Shown here: positions 22,640 through 33,930 of the stretch, one piece after another
How positions within the stretch are numbered: position 1 is the stretch's first letter
Layout: each line of letters starts with the position of its first letter
DNA from: Ischnura elegans
Lineage: Eukaryota > Arthropoda > Insecta > Odonata > Coenagrionidae
Direction of reading: 5' to 3'
NCBI RefSeq assembly: GCF_921293095.1
Contig: NC_060248.1
Coordinates: 137,900,972 to 137,964,971 of the forward strand
DNA: 64,000 bases
Position numbers and translations under genes: made by a program
Notes under the pieces: model-generated
Told to the model about the DNA's origin: nothing
The model's database searches: none
Seen by the model: the letters and a program-made list of their open reading frames with translations, nothing else

Positions 22640-22825
22640 CATCGCCCCGAAAACAGCTCATTTAAGGCCTTTTCCATCGGAGGAAATAAAATGAAACGAC
22701 GATTTACACACACTGGGTTCATTCCATGGGTAGGGGCAATCTACCAAGGCGGAACTCGAACCCGCGACATTCGATCTGGCAGGCAAGTACTTAACCCCGC
22801 CGCCACCGTGGCCGACAAAAAGTAT
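22640..22825 (-). mobile_element. tRNA-derived SINE, copy 2
   Basis: On the minus strand a B box (GGTTCGAGTTCC at 22751-22762) is preceded by a GC-rich tRNA-like head (about 22770-22825). It is followed by a body containing CTGTTTTCGGGG near 22650 and an A-rich end. It shares the body motif with the copy at 10640-10830. It is not a functional tRNA: the acceptor stem cannot be closed. Confidence 0.65.
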
Positions 22826-22849
22826 AGTACTGAGAAAAGTTATTTGAAA

Positions 22850-25550
22850 CAAAATATTGCTTTCAAGATTTGTTCGCAAGGAAAATTTAAAGCGCTGAGT
22901 AAGTACCATTACAATATAAACCCTGGTTTAAGGCAAATAAATCAGTGATGCAAGCATGGAATACGATTCCTATTATTACCTTTTTCTGGATTGAACGAAT
23001 TAAATTAATTTCGATCGTTTCGTTTAGTTTTTCCATCATAGTTTGTCCATTTTCCGTGTTAATGGCAATCATCATACGCCAAATGGCAAGGCTTATCAAA
23101 ATGGCGGGTATTTATTTGGCTTTTTCATAATGAAACATGCCGTTATAGATTACTCATTTATTTGATTGTTGGATACGGAAGTTAAGTAGTATGTGTATGA
23201 AGGAAAGTGTGGCAGGTGAGTATAGAGTTATTTAGTAGCAGGTCAATGTAGACTTTGCTTTTATTTGATCGGTAAGTGCGGTTTCCAAGTAGGCTGTCGA
23301 TAGAAGAATGTGGAAGCTTTAGAAAGAACTATGTATATTTTAAGCATCCGTTTGTAATCCCAGCGGACGTCACCGGTGCGGGTCCGCGGGGATATCCTTT
23401 CGCCCTCGCCGCTGGCGTTGCTTACCGCATCCTGCTTCTTGTATCTGAATGTATTATTCGCGGAATGGCGATGAGAAAAGATCAATTCGTATTTAAGGTG
23501 TAATTTTTTCGTTTGAATCGTTTTAATTCCTTGAATTCAATAAGATATTTGTTTCCTTGCTTGTTTTTAAATATGCATGTGATTTCTTTGCAATAAGTTG
23601 TCAAAACATTACTTGTGACGCACGACTTACATTTTATTCGTTACGAGTCTACTCAGGCTAGAATGATGCATGAATTATTTGCCCCTCCTCATTTCAAGGG
23701 AGTCGATAGGTACTGTTGTGGTGAGATGACAGCTTTGTTTATTGCAACTCAATAACAAATCTGTTCCCTCGGTTAATATGGAAATAACTGCGTATGTATG
23801 AAATAGTTTATCTGGGAATTTACTGAGGGCCTTTTGGCTATAAAATTTGTATTGGTGCAGTTTTCATCGCTGGCGTTTCAATAGTCGAGCTCCAGTGTTG
23901 GCATTTCTGTAAAGGATATAGTTTTTCTGGCCTTATACGATTAGTAAGTATTGATTATATTTGTGCTGTATGGAACTTGCCTTGAACACACTGGATATCA
24001 ACCATATGTAACGTTCGCCAGAGCTTTACATGTCTGTACGTACTAACGACATTTTCTTCTCTATCCCTGTCGATACCCTACTTTACAACTCCCGAGGTTT
24101 CGTTTAATTTAGTCTCTTAATGTTCATTACTAGTAAGATAGAGATTTTGCGATTCCAGGCCAACTGGAATAAAAATGGAAACATTCCAACAATACCTAGT
24201 AGAATAACAAGACCACCAATAACAAGTATGAATTCTATCTGGCCATAAGCCTCTAAGTAAATTTAATTAAGTGCCACCTTTTCACCTTGCGGCTATTTAC
24301 GGAATGAAAAAGGAAGCCCTAGTTGGGCGAGCTAAACCGAGCAAGCGCTCTGTCATTCGATCGATAAGCGCTAATGGATTTAAGCTTGATGTGGGAGAAT
24401 TATATTTTATTGATATGACAGCGGCGTCCTCTCCACCTGGATGTTTTTGCGTTGTTCATTCTATGAAGAAATTATTCAAGCGTGAAGAGACTCTTCTCCG
24501 CCATTTTATGTCACTATTATTTCATTTGTCCTTTAGAAAGGTATTTATTTATCTAAGTTGATCACATACAGCATTTATATCAATTTATAGTGAAAATGTT
24601 ACATGATAACAAAGGGTATAAAAGAGAAGTTTAAAGTATAGCTACAAAACATAAATTACAAGATTACCGAATAAGAGATTAAAAAAAATAAACGAAAAGT
24701 TGCGGTATAAAACCAACCACTGGCGTGAAAATTCTGACGCTGGAGCCTTTAAAATAATTGAAACGTTGTTTTTTCTACATAGGCGGCGGGGTACTGTCCT
24801 CGTCTGTCAAAATGACGATAAGTTCTGGCTCGTGTCCCACCGTGGTAGGTTCCCTATTACCAGGACGTGGAAATTTTCGGCCGTCCGCCGTTATTCATTC
24901 TAGCCCTCCGACGTGAAGGCCAATTAGTGCTGTTCGCGGGCTGATGAATATAAATAATTGCAATATCTTAATGCAGACCGTTGTGAAAAAGCTATTTTGA
25001 AATTATTCCAAACGCTCCCACGGTAAAGGATTTCCGGAGAATCACTCCTGCTACGTTTACATGTACTTTTATTTTCGCGAAATGAACATTTTTACGAGTC
25101 CTACCGTTTAATTGGAAATGTTTCGCTTTCGATTGGGGAAGATGGAGGTGATAGGTTGAGTTTTGGAGACAAAACGTGAGCGGGAAGGTGGCAATTACAA
25201 AGGTACTGGAAGTAATGGGAAAGGAAAGGAAACATTTGGAAAAAAGATGAAGAGGGTAAAGCGCAACACTCCGTCCGTCGGATGGGTCGTAAAGCCTTTG
25301 GTCCCCTTGGTGCCTTTCTTTAAGAGTAGGCTGATGCCGACGCCGGGTTTCTCTCCACCCTTCCTTACCTACCCATCCCTCATGGCCCAAATGACCTAAG
25401 CTGTCGGTCGTCTCCTCCAAATACAATACCAAACTGTCGAGGGCGTGGAGGTTGGATGGAGGGTATGCCGGAATAACTAACAGTAGGAGGTAAAAAAAAG
25501 GCTATTCGGGCCTCTAGCCGGGTTATCAGTCTCCATTCGACCGACGCGTC
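22850..25550. other. Unannotated stretch with one GC-rich patch
   Basis: No gene or transposon end recognised. A CpG-rich patch at 23365-23440 is open on both strands (23261-23485 minus, 23276-23503 plus), but I recognise neither product. The open frame 24271-24561 (plus) has no motif or splice context. Confidence 0.4.
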
Positions 25551-25560
25551 GGTTTCGTCG

Positions 25561-25643
25561 GCGACGTTTCGGAACCCGAGTCGCGATCCAACATCAGGGC
25601 TTACCTCGTCTGATGGAACGCGACTCGGGTTCCGAAGCGTCGC
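25561..25643. repeat. Foldback with 25-bp arms and a hammerhead-like core
   Basis: Arms at 25561-25585 and 25619-25643 are inverted copies with one mismatch (GCGACGTTTCGGAACCCGAG against GCGACGCTTCGGAACCCGAG, read from outside). The right half reads CTGATGG, a stem GGAAC...GTTCC, then GAAGCGTC. That resembles the CTGATGA-stem-GAAAC-GTC hammerhead core seen at 33015-33049, with two core substitutions. It is probably a fragment of a Penelope-like terminal repeat. Confidence 0.6.
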
Positions 25644-27147
25644 GTCGTGGCGGCATGGTGAAAGAGATAATGGAAGCCCTTCTTTGACCATATTCGCCGG
25701 GAAAGCATTAGTTCTAACTTCAGAAGGAAGGTCTCTGGCCATGTAGGAGATAAAGAGAATGAAATATTTGGATGGGGTGGAAGGAGGCTTGGAATTCGCA
25801 GAGTGGAAGGATGTGATCGCGTGAAAAGCTACCGTTCAAATTCTGTGAGGAGTATCAGGAATTGTGGGAATGGTGCGTTTGTCTGTAAACCTACCTTGGA
25901 GATGAGGAGACAGGGTTTGGTTGGGTCCAATACGGGGTGGGAAGGGTACCACGATTGAGAGATGCTGGGTGAGCGGAGGAGAAAAGTTTTTTTTATGAAT
26001 AGAAAGAATGGGAATAGGCCTTACTGTCAATAGGGAAGTGCACTAATTTTTTTTATTGCTGAATTTGAAAGTTTAGCCTAAAAAAGAAACATTAGTATAG
26101 GCACTTTTATTTCCTGCATCTGGGGTATGCACTTTAAAACGTTTTGAAAGTCGGAAAATTTCATGTTGCGCTGAAACAAAGTGCTTCCATCTTGATTGAG
26201 ATGTGACGTCACAAGACAGTAGTCACCAGTGGAGTATCGCTGTATTCCGTCGCCTCTAGCGCGGCGAGAGTTTCCGGGAATCTGTGGAGTTTGCTTCCTA
26301 AAAATGTCGGCTAGTACGGAAAACATGATTTCAAAATAGAACAATAAATGATTTTTGTTCCAAATTTCATCTCGACGTCGAAACAAAAGCCAGGAGAAGA
26401 TATTCATTCCCGTGCCTTATGCACAAGGCATACGGAATAAATGGTTCAAGGCTGCTCCTGACTCTTACCTATCGATGATATTCAGTTTTGAAGATCATTT
26501 GAAGGTATTGTAAGACCAAATTGATATATACATTATAATAATTTACTTAATAGGTACCTTAGTCTCATCAGAAAGTGTGTTGAGTCATCTTCCTTCTTGA
26601 GTAAAAGGGTCCATAAAATAATATGCCAGTTTAGTTTTTATTTCTAAATGATTCTAAATATTTCTAAATTATAATTCTGAATTATTTCCGGTAGGTCTAC
26701 CCATGCCAGATGGGTCGAAGGGTAAGAGCTAGACGAAGGGAGTTCCACGTGATGGTGTTACGTAATAAATAGAGTGCGGAAAAAAAGTCTCCAATTTTTC
26801 GAAAAAAGTCGCCTAAAAAGTCGTCAATATTTTAGAAAAAAGTCTCTTTAAAAGTTTGAGTTTTTTCCAAGAGAAAGTGACTGAATTTAACTTAATTGAT
26901 GGAGAAAAGAGGGTAGAGAGGCGGATTCGTGGGTTTGCGTGTTATTTTATGGACTCTTAAGACAGGAGATCACCATAATTTACAAAATATTTTTTTAAAT
27001 TCTGAATTACGCTTTCTTTGATGATCAGCAACTGTTTAAGAATATAGTTGACCCTTGTAATTATGTTAGCTGATCAATATCTATCTTTATTTTAAAATAG
27101 GGAAATTAAAGTCAAATTACAGGCTATGTATAACAGAATTTATTTAT

Positions 27148-28840
27148 TAATTGCATGATATAAAATAAAGGAAAAAAACGTATTTTCATTCACTTTGAGT
27201 TGTATTGCCAAAACATTATTTAAGTAGTGACAGATAAGGTATTTTCTATGTTTTCCATGGTAAATGTTGTGTGACGTTCGGTCAAACAAGTTTATACGTC
27301 GAAAACGATCGCTCAACTTCACATGTTGTAATAGGAGCATATCGCAGCGTAGCCACTTCACTTAAGGTGAGTTTTTGTAAAACATTAGATGTCTGCCCCT
27401 TGACCTCTCTGTTGAGAATCTGAGCTGTACCAGTCATTAACTTGAAGCCTTCGTTTTTATCCAAAACTTTGCACAATTTGCCATTAACACTTACGGCTTG
27501 TTTGCACTTTACACATTCAAGTTTCTTCTTCACATCCATTATTGTCACACCGAATCACTGAGGCTCAGGATGGAAGATTCAAGATTTTTTGATTTTTTCT
27601 ACCAAAAACCCGAAGGATGCTGAAATGCATATAATTTCCAGTGGGAGTGTGCTATCTTCTAAGAGTTCTCGAGCATTTTCTATATATTCTGCATCGTCTT
27701 CAGGGTCAATATTCTGTATAACCTGAAGTAAAAAATTAAAATACAGTTTTCCTCTTTAATTTAGAACGTGCAGTTATAGTTATTTTTAACTTTGCAAAAT
27801 TGCAGGAATTCTATTTCATATAATGAAATTGATTCATCAGTTAAAATCATATCTGCAAATAATTACTTACATTCTTAATTTTCTCGAAATGTTGTGCATT
27901 GAACACGCAAGCTTCCGGCCATGTTCCAAATTTTGTGAGGACTGGATCCGGAGGCAATGGCAGATCACAGAAAAATGTTTTGTATATTTCCATGCGCGAT
28001 GGTGCTTTCAAAAATACCTAGGAAAATATCAAATATTAGTTCTGCAGTAATATATTGGAAAATTTATTTTTAGTTTTATTAACGGCAAGTACCTACCTTC
28101 TTAATGGTAGATACCCGCTTATTTGCAGTGGGAAATCTTCTGCGAATTTCTTCGCATACTCTGTGAAGAGCCTGCACTGTCCTTCTTAAATATTTACCCA
28201 TAAACGATGTGAATAGAGGGTGTTTTGATTTGTGAGTAGGAATGTTCAAAGCCACAAATATCTCGCACAAGTCCAAAGCAAACTCATCGCCGGTGGCTGC
28301 AAATGATAGCTGGCTCTGTCGTGAACTCTGTAAGCTCACAATCTCCTTTAATTTCACTTGAGATAGATGCAATAAGCTGTCAATATGCTTTTTCTCATGT
28401 GACTTTTTGTCCGATGATATCTTGAAAAATAATGAGAAAGATAAATTATCATAAGAATTACTTTTAAAGTTAATTATTCAGCATAGCTCAAAAAAGGTCT
28501 TTGTATTTTTATAAAGAATTATACCTAATTAAAAACACACAAAATGTACAGTTAAAGGTTTATCTCACAATTTTGACTTATTCGGGAATGCCAAAAAATT
28601 CTTAAGATAATAATTATAATTATTAAAGTCGTCAGATACAAAAGTTGTATTGATACTCACGGTTTTTTCACAAGCATTGTAAATACTGTTGCTCAGTACT
28701 TGCAGGTACTTGCATAGTGAAGCATACGCAGTCAGCTTGGCTTCTGAAGACGCCTGTCCTTTCACCTTGTAAATTTTCTTGGGCTGAGCTGCACAAACGA
28801 GCGGACGATGGTCTTGCGACGCTTGGGGACCACAGCAAAT
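27148..28840 (-). pseudogene. hAT transposase, CGGBP1-like, multi-exon and frameshifted
   Basis: Four exons can be traced. Exon 1 (about 28840-28661) contains PKRRKTIVRSFVQ and, after a frame change, KYLQVLSNSIYNACEK. Exon 2 (28420-28097) opens with SSDKKSHEKKHIDS, finishing a BED-type finger, then EFALDLCEIFVALNIP and HPLFTSFMGKYL. Exon 3 (28017-27871, 49 codons) holds DLPLPPDPVLTKFGTWPEA and FEKIKN. Exon 4 (27722 downward) ends with YAPITTCEVERSFSTYK, the hAT C-terminal dimerisation motif. Introns between exons 1-2, 2-3 and 3-4 have GT-AG ends, and exons 2 and 3 are in phase 0. The domain order matches the hAT lineage from which vertebrate CGGBP1 derives. It is dead: exon 4 has a stop and frameshift near 27560, another shift follows CEVERSFSTYK near 27290, the presumed start codon is GTG, and exon 1 has a frameshift. 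Confidence 0.82.
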
Positions 28841-29097
28841 GACTGAAACTTACGCGGCTTACTCGAATATATAGAATTGTGTTCATGCAATGTGTATGCA
28901 TTCACCAGTCCTTGTTGAGCCTTCATTTTTCCTCTTCGACCGAGTGCCAAGAGCGAATTGTTTGCCTCTCTACAATGTAGGCTCATTTCGTAACCATCTA
29001 CACTCAACGTGAGACAGTCACTTCGTCGGAAATTCTAGATAACCTTTCATATATTTGTATCTTTTTTCCACTAATCTCCTGCAAAAAAGCAGAGTGC

Positions 29098-29155
29098 TAG
29101 CATAAGGGGTAGCGGGGTCCCCTTGTCAGCAGACCACTCGGGTTCAAATAAGTTG
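29098..29155 (+). other. tRNA-like fragment inside the hAT element
   Basis: TAGCATAAGGGGTAGC (29098-29113) resembles a polymerase III A box and GGGTTCAAATA (29140-29150) a B box, at tRNA-like spacing. The acceptor stem does not close. It may be a tRNA-derived SINE head or a chance match. Confidence 0.25.
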
Positions 29156-30427
29156 GTTCATAATGTCCCTTTGTGAAGTCTTTGGACACCCTTAGAAAAG
29201 AAAGGGTGAGGTGGCCCAGGGAAAGAAACTATGTGAATTTAACATGCAATTGGATAAGTACGTGGTGAGCCCTCATATATCCAAACCACCTTCGAGTCGA
29301 AGCACTGCACTTTTTCTTCATGAACGGTGGAGTAATCGAAAGAATTCATTGCAGTTTCCGAAGATATTAATAAAATTCCGCATTAGCAATTGTTAGTAGC
29401 TTACATTTTAGGGTAAATATCTACTCCGTGTATTCACCGCATAAAAAAAAACAAGATTTGTCCGACACAAAGTTGAACAAGTGTGATCACAACAGCCAAA
29501 TATTAACTTAGGCAGGTATTTTCCATTAAAAGTCCCAGAAAAGTCGCTTATAATCGAAAAAGTCCCGCCACAGCAAAAACGTCCCAAAAAGTCTCTAATT
29601 AAGTCATTAAAAACGGTTTTATTTTATGAGATTGGTGAAGATTTGTATTTAAAACCACAAAAGTCCCACTTTTACAAAAAGTCGAAAGACTTTTTTTCCG
29701 CGCTCTAGTAATAAACACTAATGGAATGGGAGTAAGAAACCTTACCATCTATTCCCTGATAGCATGGAGTTCAATCAAATGAGTCTCGCAAGCTTATCAG
29801 ACGGGGCCCGTCAGCAAAATGGATACTTTTTCCTAACGTTATCTTACTATACCTTGAAAAGTTCAAGATGCGAGTGTTCAATGAGGATTACGTCACCAAA
29901 AAATTAAAGATGCCGTCGGTCGAGGGGGCGTCCCCTTAAGCTCATCAAGTCATACATTTTGGTCCATCCTTTTAGTCATCTGTTTTCGTCATCGTTTGAG
30001 GAGCCTCTGACGTATAGCGGTTTGCGTGATAGCCTCCTCACTAGAATTTCGTATGCGCTAATTCTGCCTTCGTCGCTTTTCTTTGGTCCCCAGCTGTCTG
30101 CCTTGCTTGTCTGCGCGCTTTCACGTCACCGAAAGAGGGGGAGTGGGGTTAGTATTCATGTGAGGCCTCCCCTCCCGTTACCTCATGCATCCCCCCTCTC
30201 GACCGCTTCCCTCCCCTCTTACCCCGCCCCAGCTACACTCTACATTTCATTCACTTAGAGGCCTCACTCAGCATTCCTCGGCAACCCGCGATTTCTGATT
30301 CCTCCCCGATCATTTAATGAAGATTTCCTTATTTTTTCCCCTTCACCTTTGTTGGGGAGCACGTAAAAATACGTACGGAACATTTTCTTTACTCTCTTTT
30401 CTGAGAGAACATAAAGAAACCCATGAT

Positions 30428-30721
30428 TAGAGATGCGTGAAAATCGCAAATGCGATAAATGCGATACAGATGCGATGTGCGCAAAAACAAATGCGGCATA
30501 GATGCGATGACTGGAATTTTATGATATTTTTACGCAAATTAACCTTATCGACGGTAAAATTCGTAAAGGTTGTGCCGAGCGCATGCTCCACCGACACTCG
30601 CCGCTTAAAGCATGTAAGCGACTGGCCAGCTGCTAATTGGCTGGGGCTCGCGAACTGCAAGTGGGCGCGGATAAGAAGTGCGATAAAATAAAAATGAAAG
30701 TACGATTTTCACGTATCTCTA
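30428..30721. mobile_element. hAT MITE, 294 bp
   Basis: The TIRs TAGAGATGCGTGAAAATCG (left) and TAGAGATACGTGAAAATCG (right, inverted) differ at one base. The flanks CCCATGAT (30420-30427) and CGCATGAT (30722-30729) match at seven of eight positions, consistent with an aged 8-bp hAT duplication. The left interior has a short GATGCGAT-rich array (30440-30510). No coding capacity. Confidence 0.82.
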
Positions 30722-30764
30722 CGCATGATTCGTCAAGCGTGTTGCGGAAAGATTTTCGGACGGA

Positions 30765-31195
30765 AAAGTGAAAGAAGAGGGGTATTTTACGCACTCGTTT
30801 GTCCACACGTTGAAGCATGCAGCGAGCGAATGGAATCCGGCGCAGAGAGACTAGATCCGTGATCTTAATTAAATATTATGGAAAGCCGCGCGACTCGTCA
30901 AAAACTGCTTCGGGCGTACAGATAGCGTTACACATAAGCTATTAGAATTACGCTGGGGCCGCTATAAAATTCAAGGCTGCGCGATGGGCTTCCTTTGCTA
31001 AAGGAAATGAGAATAGATATCTTTCGGACCGACAGGGAGAACACGATATTAGACTCTCACTCCATTGTCAGGTCGAACATGTACGATGAAATGAGAGAAA
31101 TGTTTTGCCGAACGCATAGGTTAGGGAATTCGTTTTTCCCGAGCTGTGAAGGACTGAAATTAAAGCAAGGTGGAATTTCGTTGGAGCATCTCCTT
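30765..31195 (+). pseudogene. LINE ORF2 C-terminal fragment, same family as 3180-6440
   Basis: Plus-strand translation gives FYALVCPHVE near 30785, KAARLVKNCFGRTDSVTHKL near 30880, then EMRIDIFRTDRENTILDS and MFCRTHRLGNSFFP (31005-31140). These align in order with the C-terminal region of the minus-strand LINE (YFALVRPHLE, KAARFVKNCYGRTDTVTQML, QLRMDIFETDTENIILEP, VFCRTDRYRNSFFP). At least two frameshifts interrupt it. It is a 5'-truncated, degraded copy. Confidence 0.85.
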
Positions 31196-31389
31196 TTTAT
31201 TTGTCAACGGATGGTGCCTAAACACGCTATAAAACACGATGTCGTTTTTCCTTTAAATAATACGCGTTATCTACAAAAACTTTTTCATAAATTATTATTC
31301 ACTTATACCACCTCAAAAAACAAGGCGCATGTCTCTCACGAAAGCCGTCGTCCATAAGAATATATACTCTTATCTTTGAAGAATTTTAC

Positions 31390-31720
31390 CGGTCAAGGTG
31401 GATTTATATGGAGCGCTTTGCGAGTTAGCCCAACCTGTCTCCCCTTTCAATTAAGATTTCCCTCTTCAATCCACAGTAAGGCCTACTCCCTTTCATTCTA
31501 TCTATATGTGCTATTCTCTTCCTCCTCCTCTAAATCGCTCTTCAACATCCCCTCTCCGCTCAGTACTCGCTCCATCCACACCCTCTTTCTATCGCCTCCC
31601 TATCTCATCTAGAAGCTGTCTCTCCTCACCCACCATGTCCAGCTCTTCGTCGTTCCTCTTCCTCCAATTCACCTTCTAAATTCTTCTTCACACCCACATC
31701 TCAAACCTGCCTATTATTCC
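31390..31720. repeat. Pyrimidine-rich (CT) stretch
   Basis: The plus strand is strongly enriched in C and T with many TCC and CTC runs. Low-complexity sequence; the open frame 31376-31612 that spans it is compositional. Confidence 0.5.
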
Positions 31721-31979
31721 CTCGTTAAGCGTCTTTGTTTCCGCACTATAAAGCTAACATGCATTAATGAAATAGAGGAACGGTTAGGCCTTTATTTTCT
31801 GATAAATATTTTTGACCCAGCATTGTATTTCATATGGAATACATTCTCACTAACGATTAGAGCGATTTCTGTTCATTGAGTTTCACCTACCAACCTTTGA
31901 ATGACAATTTTCTTTTGTCTTTGAAGTGAACTGTTCAGGGCGCGACGGTCTCCCTTTAAATCTAAAGCGCTAATTCTTC

Positions 31980-32400
31980 CTTCCCCTAATCTCTCCCAAT
32001 CTGACTGTGTCTGTCTGTGCTCTAACTGCAGAGGGGGATTGAGGTCTTCTTGGGTGGCCTCCCTCCCCTTCCATTCACTTGTCGCAGTCAGACAGACACC
32101 CGCGGTCGCTAATTGATCGTTTTCCCTCCTTCACCCGCTTTCCTCGCGACTGCTGATAGAGGGCGCGTCTCGACAGGGGAGGGATCTCGCCCCCCCCCCG
32201 GTGGTCCGCTGCCTCATTAGCGCATGTTCTTTTTTTCGCCGTGTGTGGCGTTCGAGTCTCTCGCGTTCTCCCTCACGCTCGGCTAATGCGGACACGCGTG
32301 TCTCCCCTCTGAGCGAACTGGGCATTCAATCAGGGGGGGAACGCCCCCCTCTTCGCCATGTGCCGTGAAAATTCGGCGGAAAAGCCACGCATCGCTTCGA
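31980..32400. other. GC- and CpG-rich block
   Basis: A mixed CpG-rich segment with C-runs (near 32195) and G-runs (near 32335). No coding frame with recognisable product. It could be a promoter-like island or a GC-rich repeat remnant; similar patches occur at 42590-42850 and 47260-47440. Confidence 0.3.
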
Positions 32401-32619
32401 AATTTCGTGGACAAGGGGATTAACTACATGATAGAGGAGGCCCCATCTCTTCACTTAGAACCTTGATTACTCCGTCCCTTTTTAATCGAGTTTCTAGAAT
32501 TAATGCAGCGTCGATATGTGTTCTGCGCGGTGCATTTATTCCTAATTTTTCACTATCATATCATTGAAATATTAGCAGAATAGTATATGCACTCTCCGGA
32601 CACTATAACCCTACTTTCT

Positions 32620-32890
32620 CCTCATCTTTTTCTGAAACCCAAATATTCGCCCAAATACTTGTTTGCCCTCGCCTCCATTCGTCTGTTTAAAAATCATCAG
32701 TAGCACTTTTTCCGCGTGCAATATTATGCTTATTGTCCTATCGTCTCCACATTCTTTACATTTCTGCTTGTTCATCTGTGGAATTAGAACTTTTTTCGCG
32801 CAATCCTCTGGCAAATGCCCTTCCCAATAGATTCTGCGTACTATTTCAAAAACTTTTATAAAACTTTCGAGGGCACTCGTCATTTTGAAT
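32620..32890 (-). pseudogene. LINE reverse transcriptase fragment of a different family
   Basis: The minus strand reads IYWEGHLPEDCAKKVLIPQ and then CGDDRTISIILHAEKVL. This is the N-terminal reverse transcriptase block (W..G..P.D....V.IPI.K....C..YR.ISLL.HA.K.L) of L1/RTE-type LINEs, unlike the jockey-like family elsewhere in the window. The fragment is short, and the open frame continues into the adjacent foldback with no further homology. Confidence 0.65.
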
Positions 32891-32945
32891 AAAAACCTTC
32901 TCTTACCATGAAGAAAGATCTGAGGTTTTCCCGGCGTATGATGTT

Positions 32946-33098
32946 GGTGAAGTTTATTCGGGATTGCCACCGGATAAGGTTCTCCATCTCTGCCGACGTT
33001 TCGATGGCCGAGCCCTGATGACGATGGACGACTCGGCCATCGAAACGTCGGCAGAGATGGAGAACCTTATCCGGTGGCAATCCCGAATAAACTTCACC
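32946..33098 (+). repeat. Perfect 67-bp foldback with hammerhead-ribozyme-like core
   Basis: Arms 32946-33012 and 33032-33098 are perfect inverted copies over 67 bp, separated by 19 bp. The plus strand across the loop and right arm reads GCC-CTGATGA (33012-33021), a stem GATGG...CCATC, GAAAC (33042-33046), GTC (33047-33049), then GGC. This has the element order of a minimal hammerhead ribozyme of the kind described in Penelope-like terminal repeats: stem I GCC/GGC, core CUGAUGA and GAAA, cleavage after GUC. One extra C follows CTGATGA, which may weaken the fold. I infer a Penelope-like pLTR remnant. Confidence 0.75.
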
Positions 33099-33103
33099 TT
33101 CTC

Positions 33104-33230
33104 TTATCATCCTTATCCCATAATCAATTTAACAACTGCTATCAATGTAACCGTTCAGTTGATTTCTTATCATCCACATTCCAAAATAAATGTAAAAACT
33201 GTTATTAATATAACCATCCACTTGAAGTTT
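33104..33230. repeat. Diverged tandem duplication beside the foldback
   Basis: Two units of about 62 bp share TTCTTATCATCC, an AAATAAATGTAA or ATCAATTTAACAACTG block, and TAACC(G/A)T(T/C)CA(G/C)TTGA. They abut the right arm of the foldback at 33098. Confidence 0.55.
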
Positions 33231-33779
33231 GATTTATACAGCCACTACGCTCGCTTTGTGATCAGTTTTATAAAATGTCCGCAGCGCGGCGTTGAGCACA
33301 AAGCGATCCATTTGCTTCGAATTGTGACAAGAATCTCCACTCGCGAGGAACAGCAGTATCAATTTATGATTTTTTTAAATGACATCATTTAAAATATAAA
33401 TTTCGGTTAAGAGTCCAGCTTATTTTCTCGTGAAGTTCGGATATTTCTGCTGCCACCGACGCGAATGGCGACTTGTGTGAACCAATTATGGCTGAGACTT
33501 CAACTTGTAGTTGCCAATACTCTTTTCCGGCGTCACAAGAGTAGGAGATACGCCTTGGAGGGACTTGAGAAGACAAAATGCTGATTCAGTTTTAGAGAAA
33601 TCAGGTTTTAGTAACCTAGTGAAATGCTGCAGAAGCTATCCATCCACTATCCATGCATGCCTATCCATGATGTTGGTTGTACGAAATAGACGCAAATGAG
33701 GAGCAAGGCAGACATCCTACTCTCGAAGCTTCTCATGTAGCATTCAGGCTATATCCTTGTCCTTCCTGCTGTTTTCGTT

Positions 33780-33930
33780 CGGCGAAGAATCTCCAGCACC
33801 CCTCAGTCCATGAAACATGGCCTGAAATAACACACCCACTTTCCTTCCACTCCCAAATTACGCATTCAGTTATCCCGTCGCTATTCTGTCTCTCCTCCGT
33901 TCACTGTCCACGCGAATTTTCCATGGAGTA
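33780..33930. repeat. Paralogous copy of the Harbinger insertion site
   Basis: ACATGGCCTGAAATAACACA (near 33812) through CGCATTCAGTTATCCCGTCGCT matches, with scattered differences, the sequence formed by joining the Harbinger flanks: ACATGGCCTAA at 34721-34731 and GAAAACATCCC...CGCATTCAACTAATCCCTCGCT at 42560-42614. It therefore looks like a diverged unoccupied site from a local duplication. Confidence 0.5.

Larger units (their letters stand above)
26770..29707 (-). mobile_element. hAT element with introns and clustered AAAAAGTC repeats
   Basis: The 8-bp duplication GTAATAAA lies exactly at 26762-26769 and 29708-29715. The TIRs are TAGAGTGCGGAAAAAAAG and TAGAGCGCGGAAAAAAAG (read inward), an excellent match. 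Near the left end four AAAAAGTC motifs occur within 100 bp. The right 200 bp carries about six more, most in the same direction, and the last forms a small palindrome with the TIR. Such subterminal repeats are typical transposase-binding sites in hAT elements. The interior encodes a transposase on the minus strand in several exons, now broken. Confidence 0.9.

Noticed and set aside
22735-22830. A tRNA gene on the minus strand
   Set aside because: The B box is good, but the acceptor and anticodon stems do not close and a SINE body follows.
23261-23503. CpG-rich patch open on both strands, considered as a cuticle-protein-like exon
   Set aside because: The translation does not match the conserved chitin-binding consensus, and both strands are equally open.
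24271-24561. A 96-codon plus-strand open frame
   Set aside because: No recognisable motif, no clear splice or polyadenylation context, and no second copy in the window.
25380-25742. A 120-codon minus-strand open frame
   Set aside because: It spans the foldback at 25561-25643 and is explained by GC-rich composition.
26090-26300. Possible third copy of R2 (shares TTTCCTGCATC and a TGACGTCAC motif)
   Set aside because: The similarity is limited to short motifs and does not extend collinearly.
32880-33392. Open frames on both strands with a shared N-terminal sequence
   Set aside because: They arise from the perfect foldback arms at 32946-33098 and lack coding character outside the arms.
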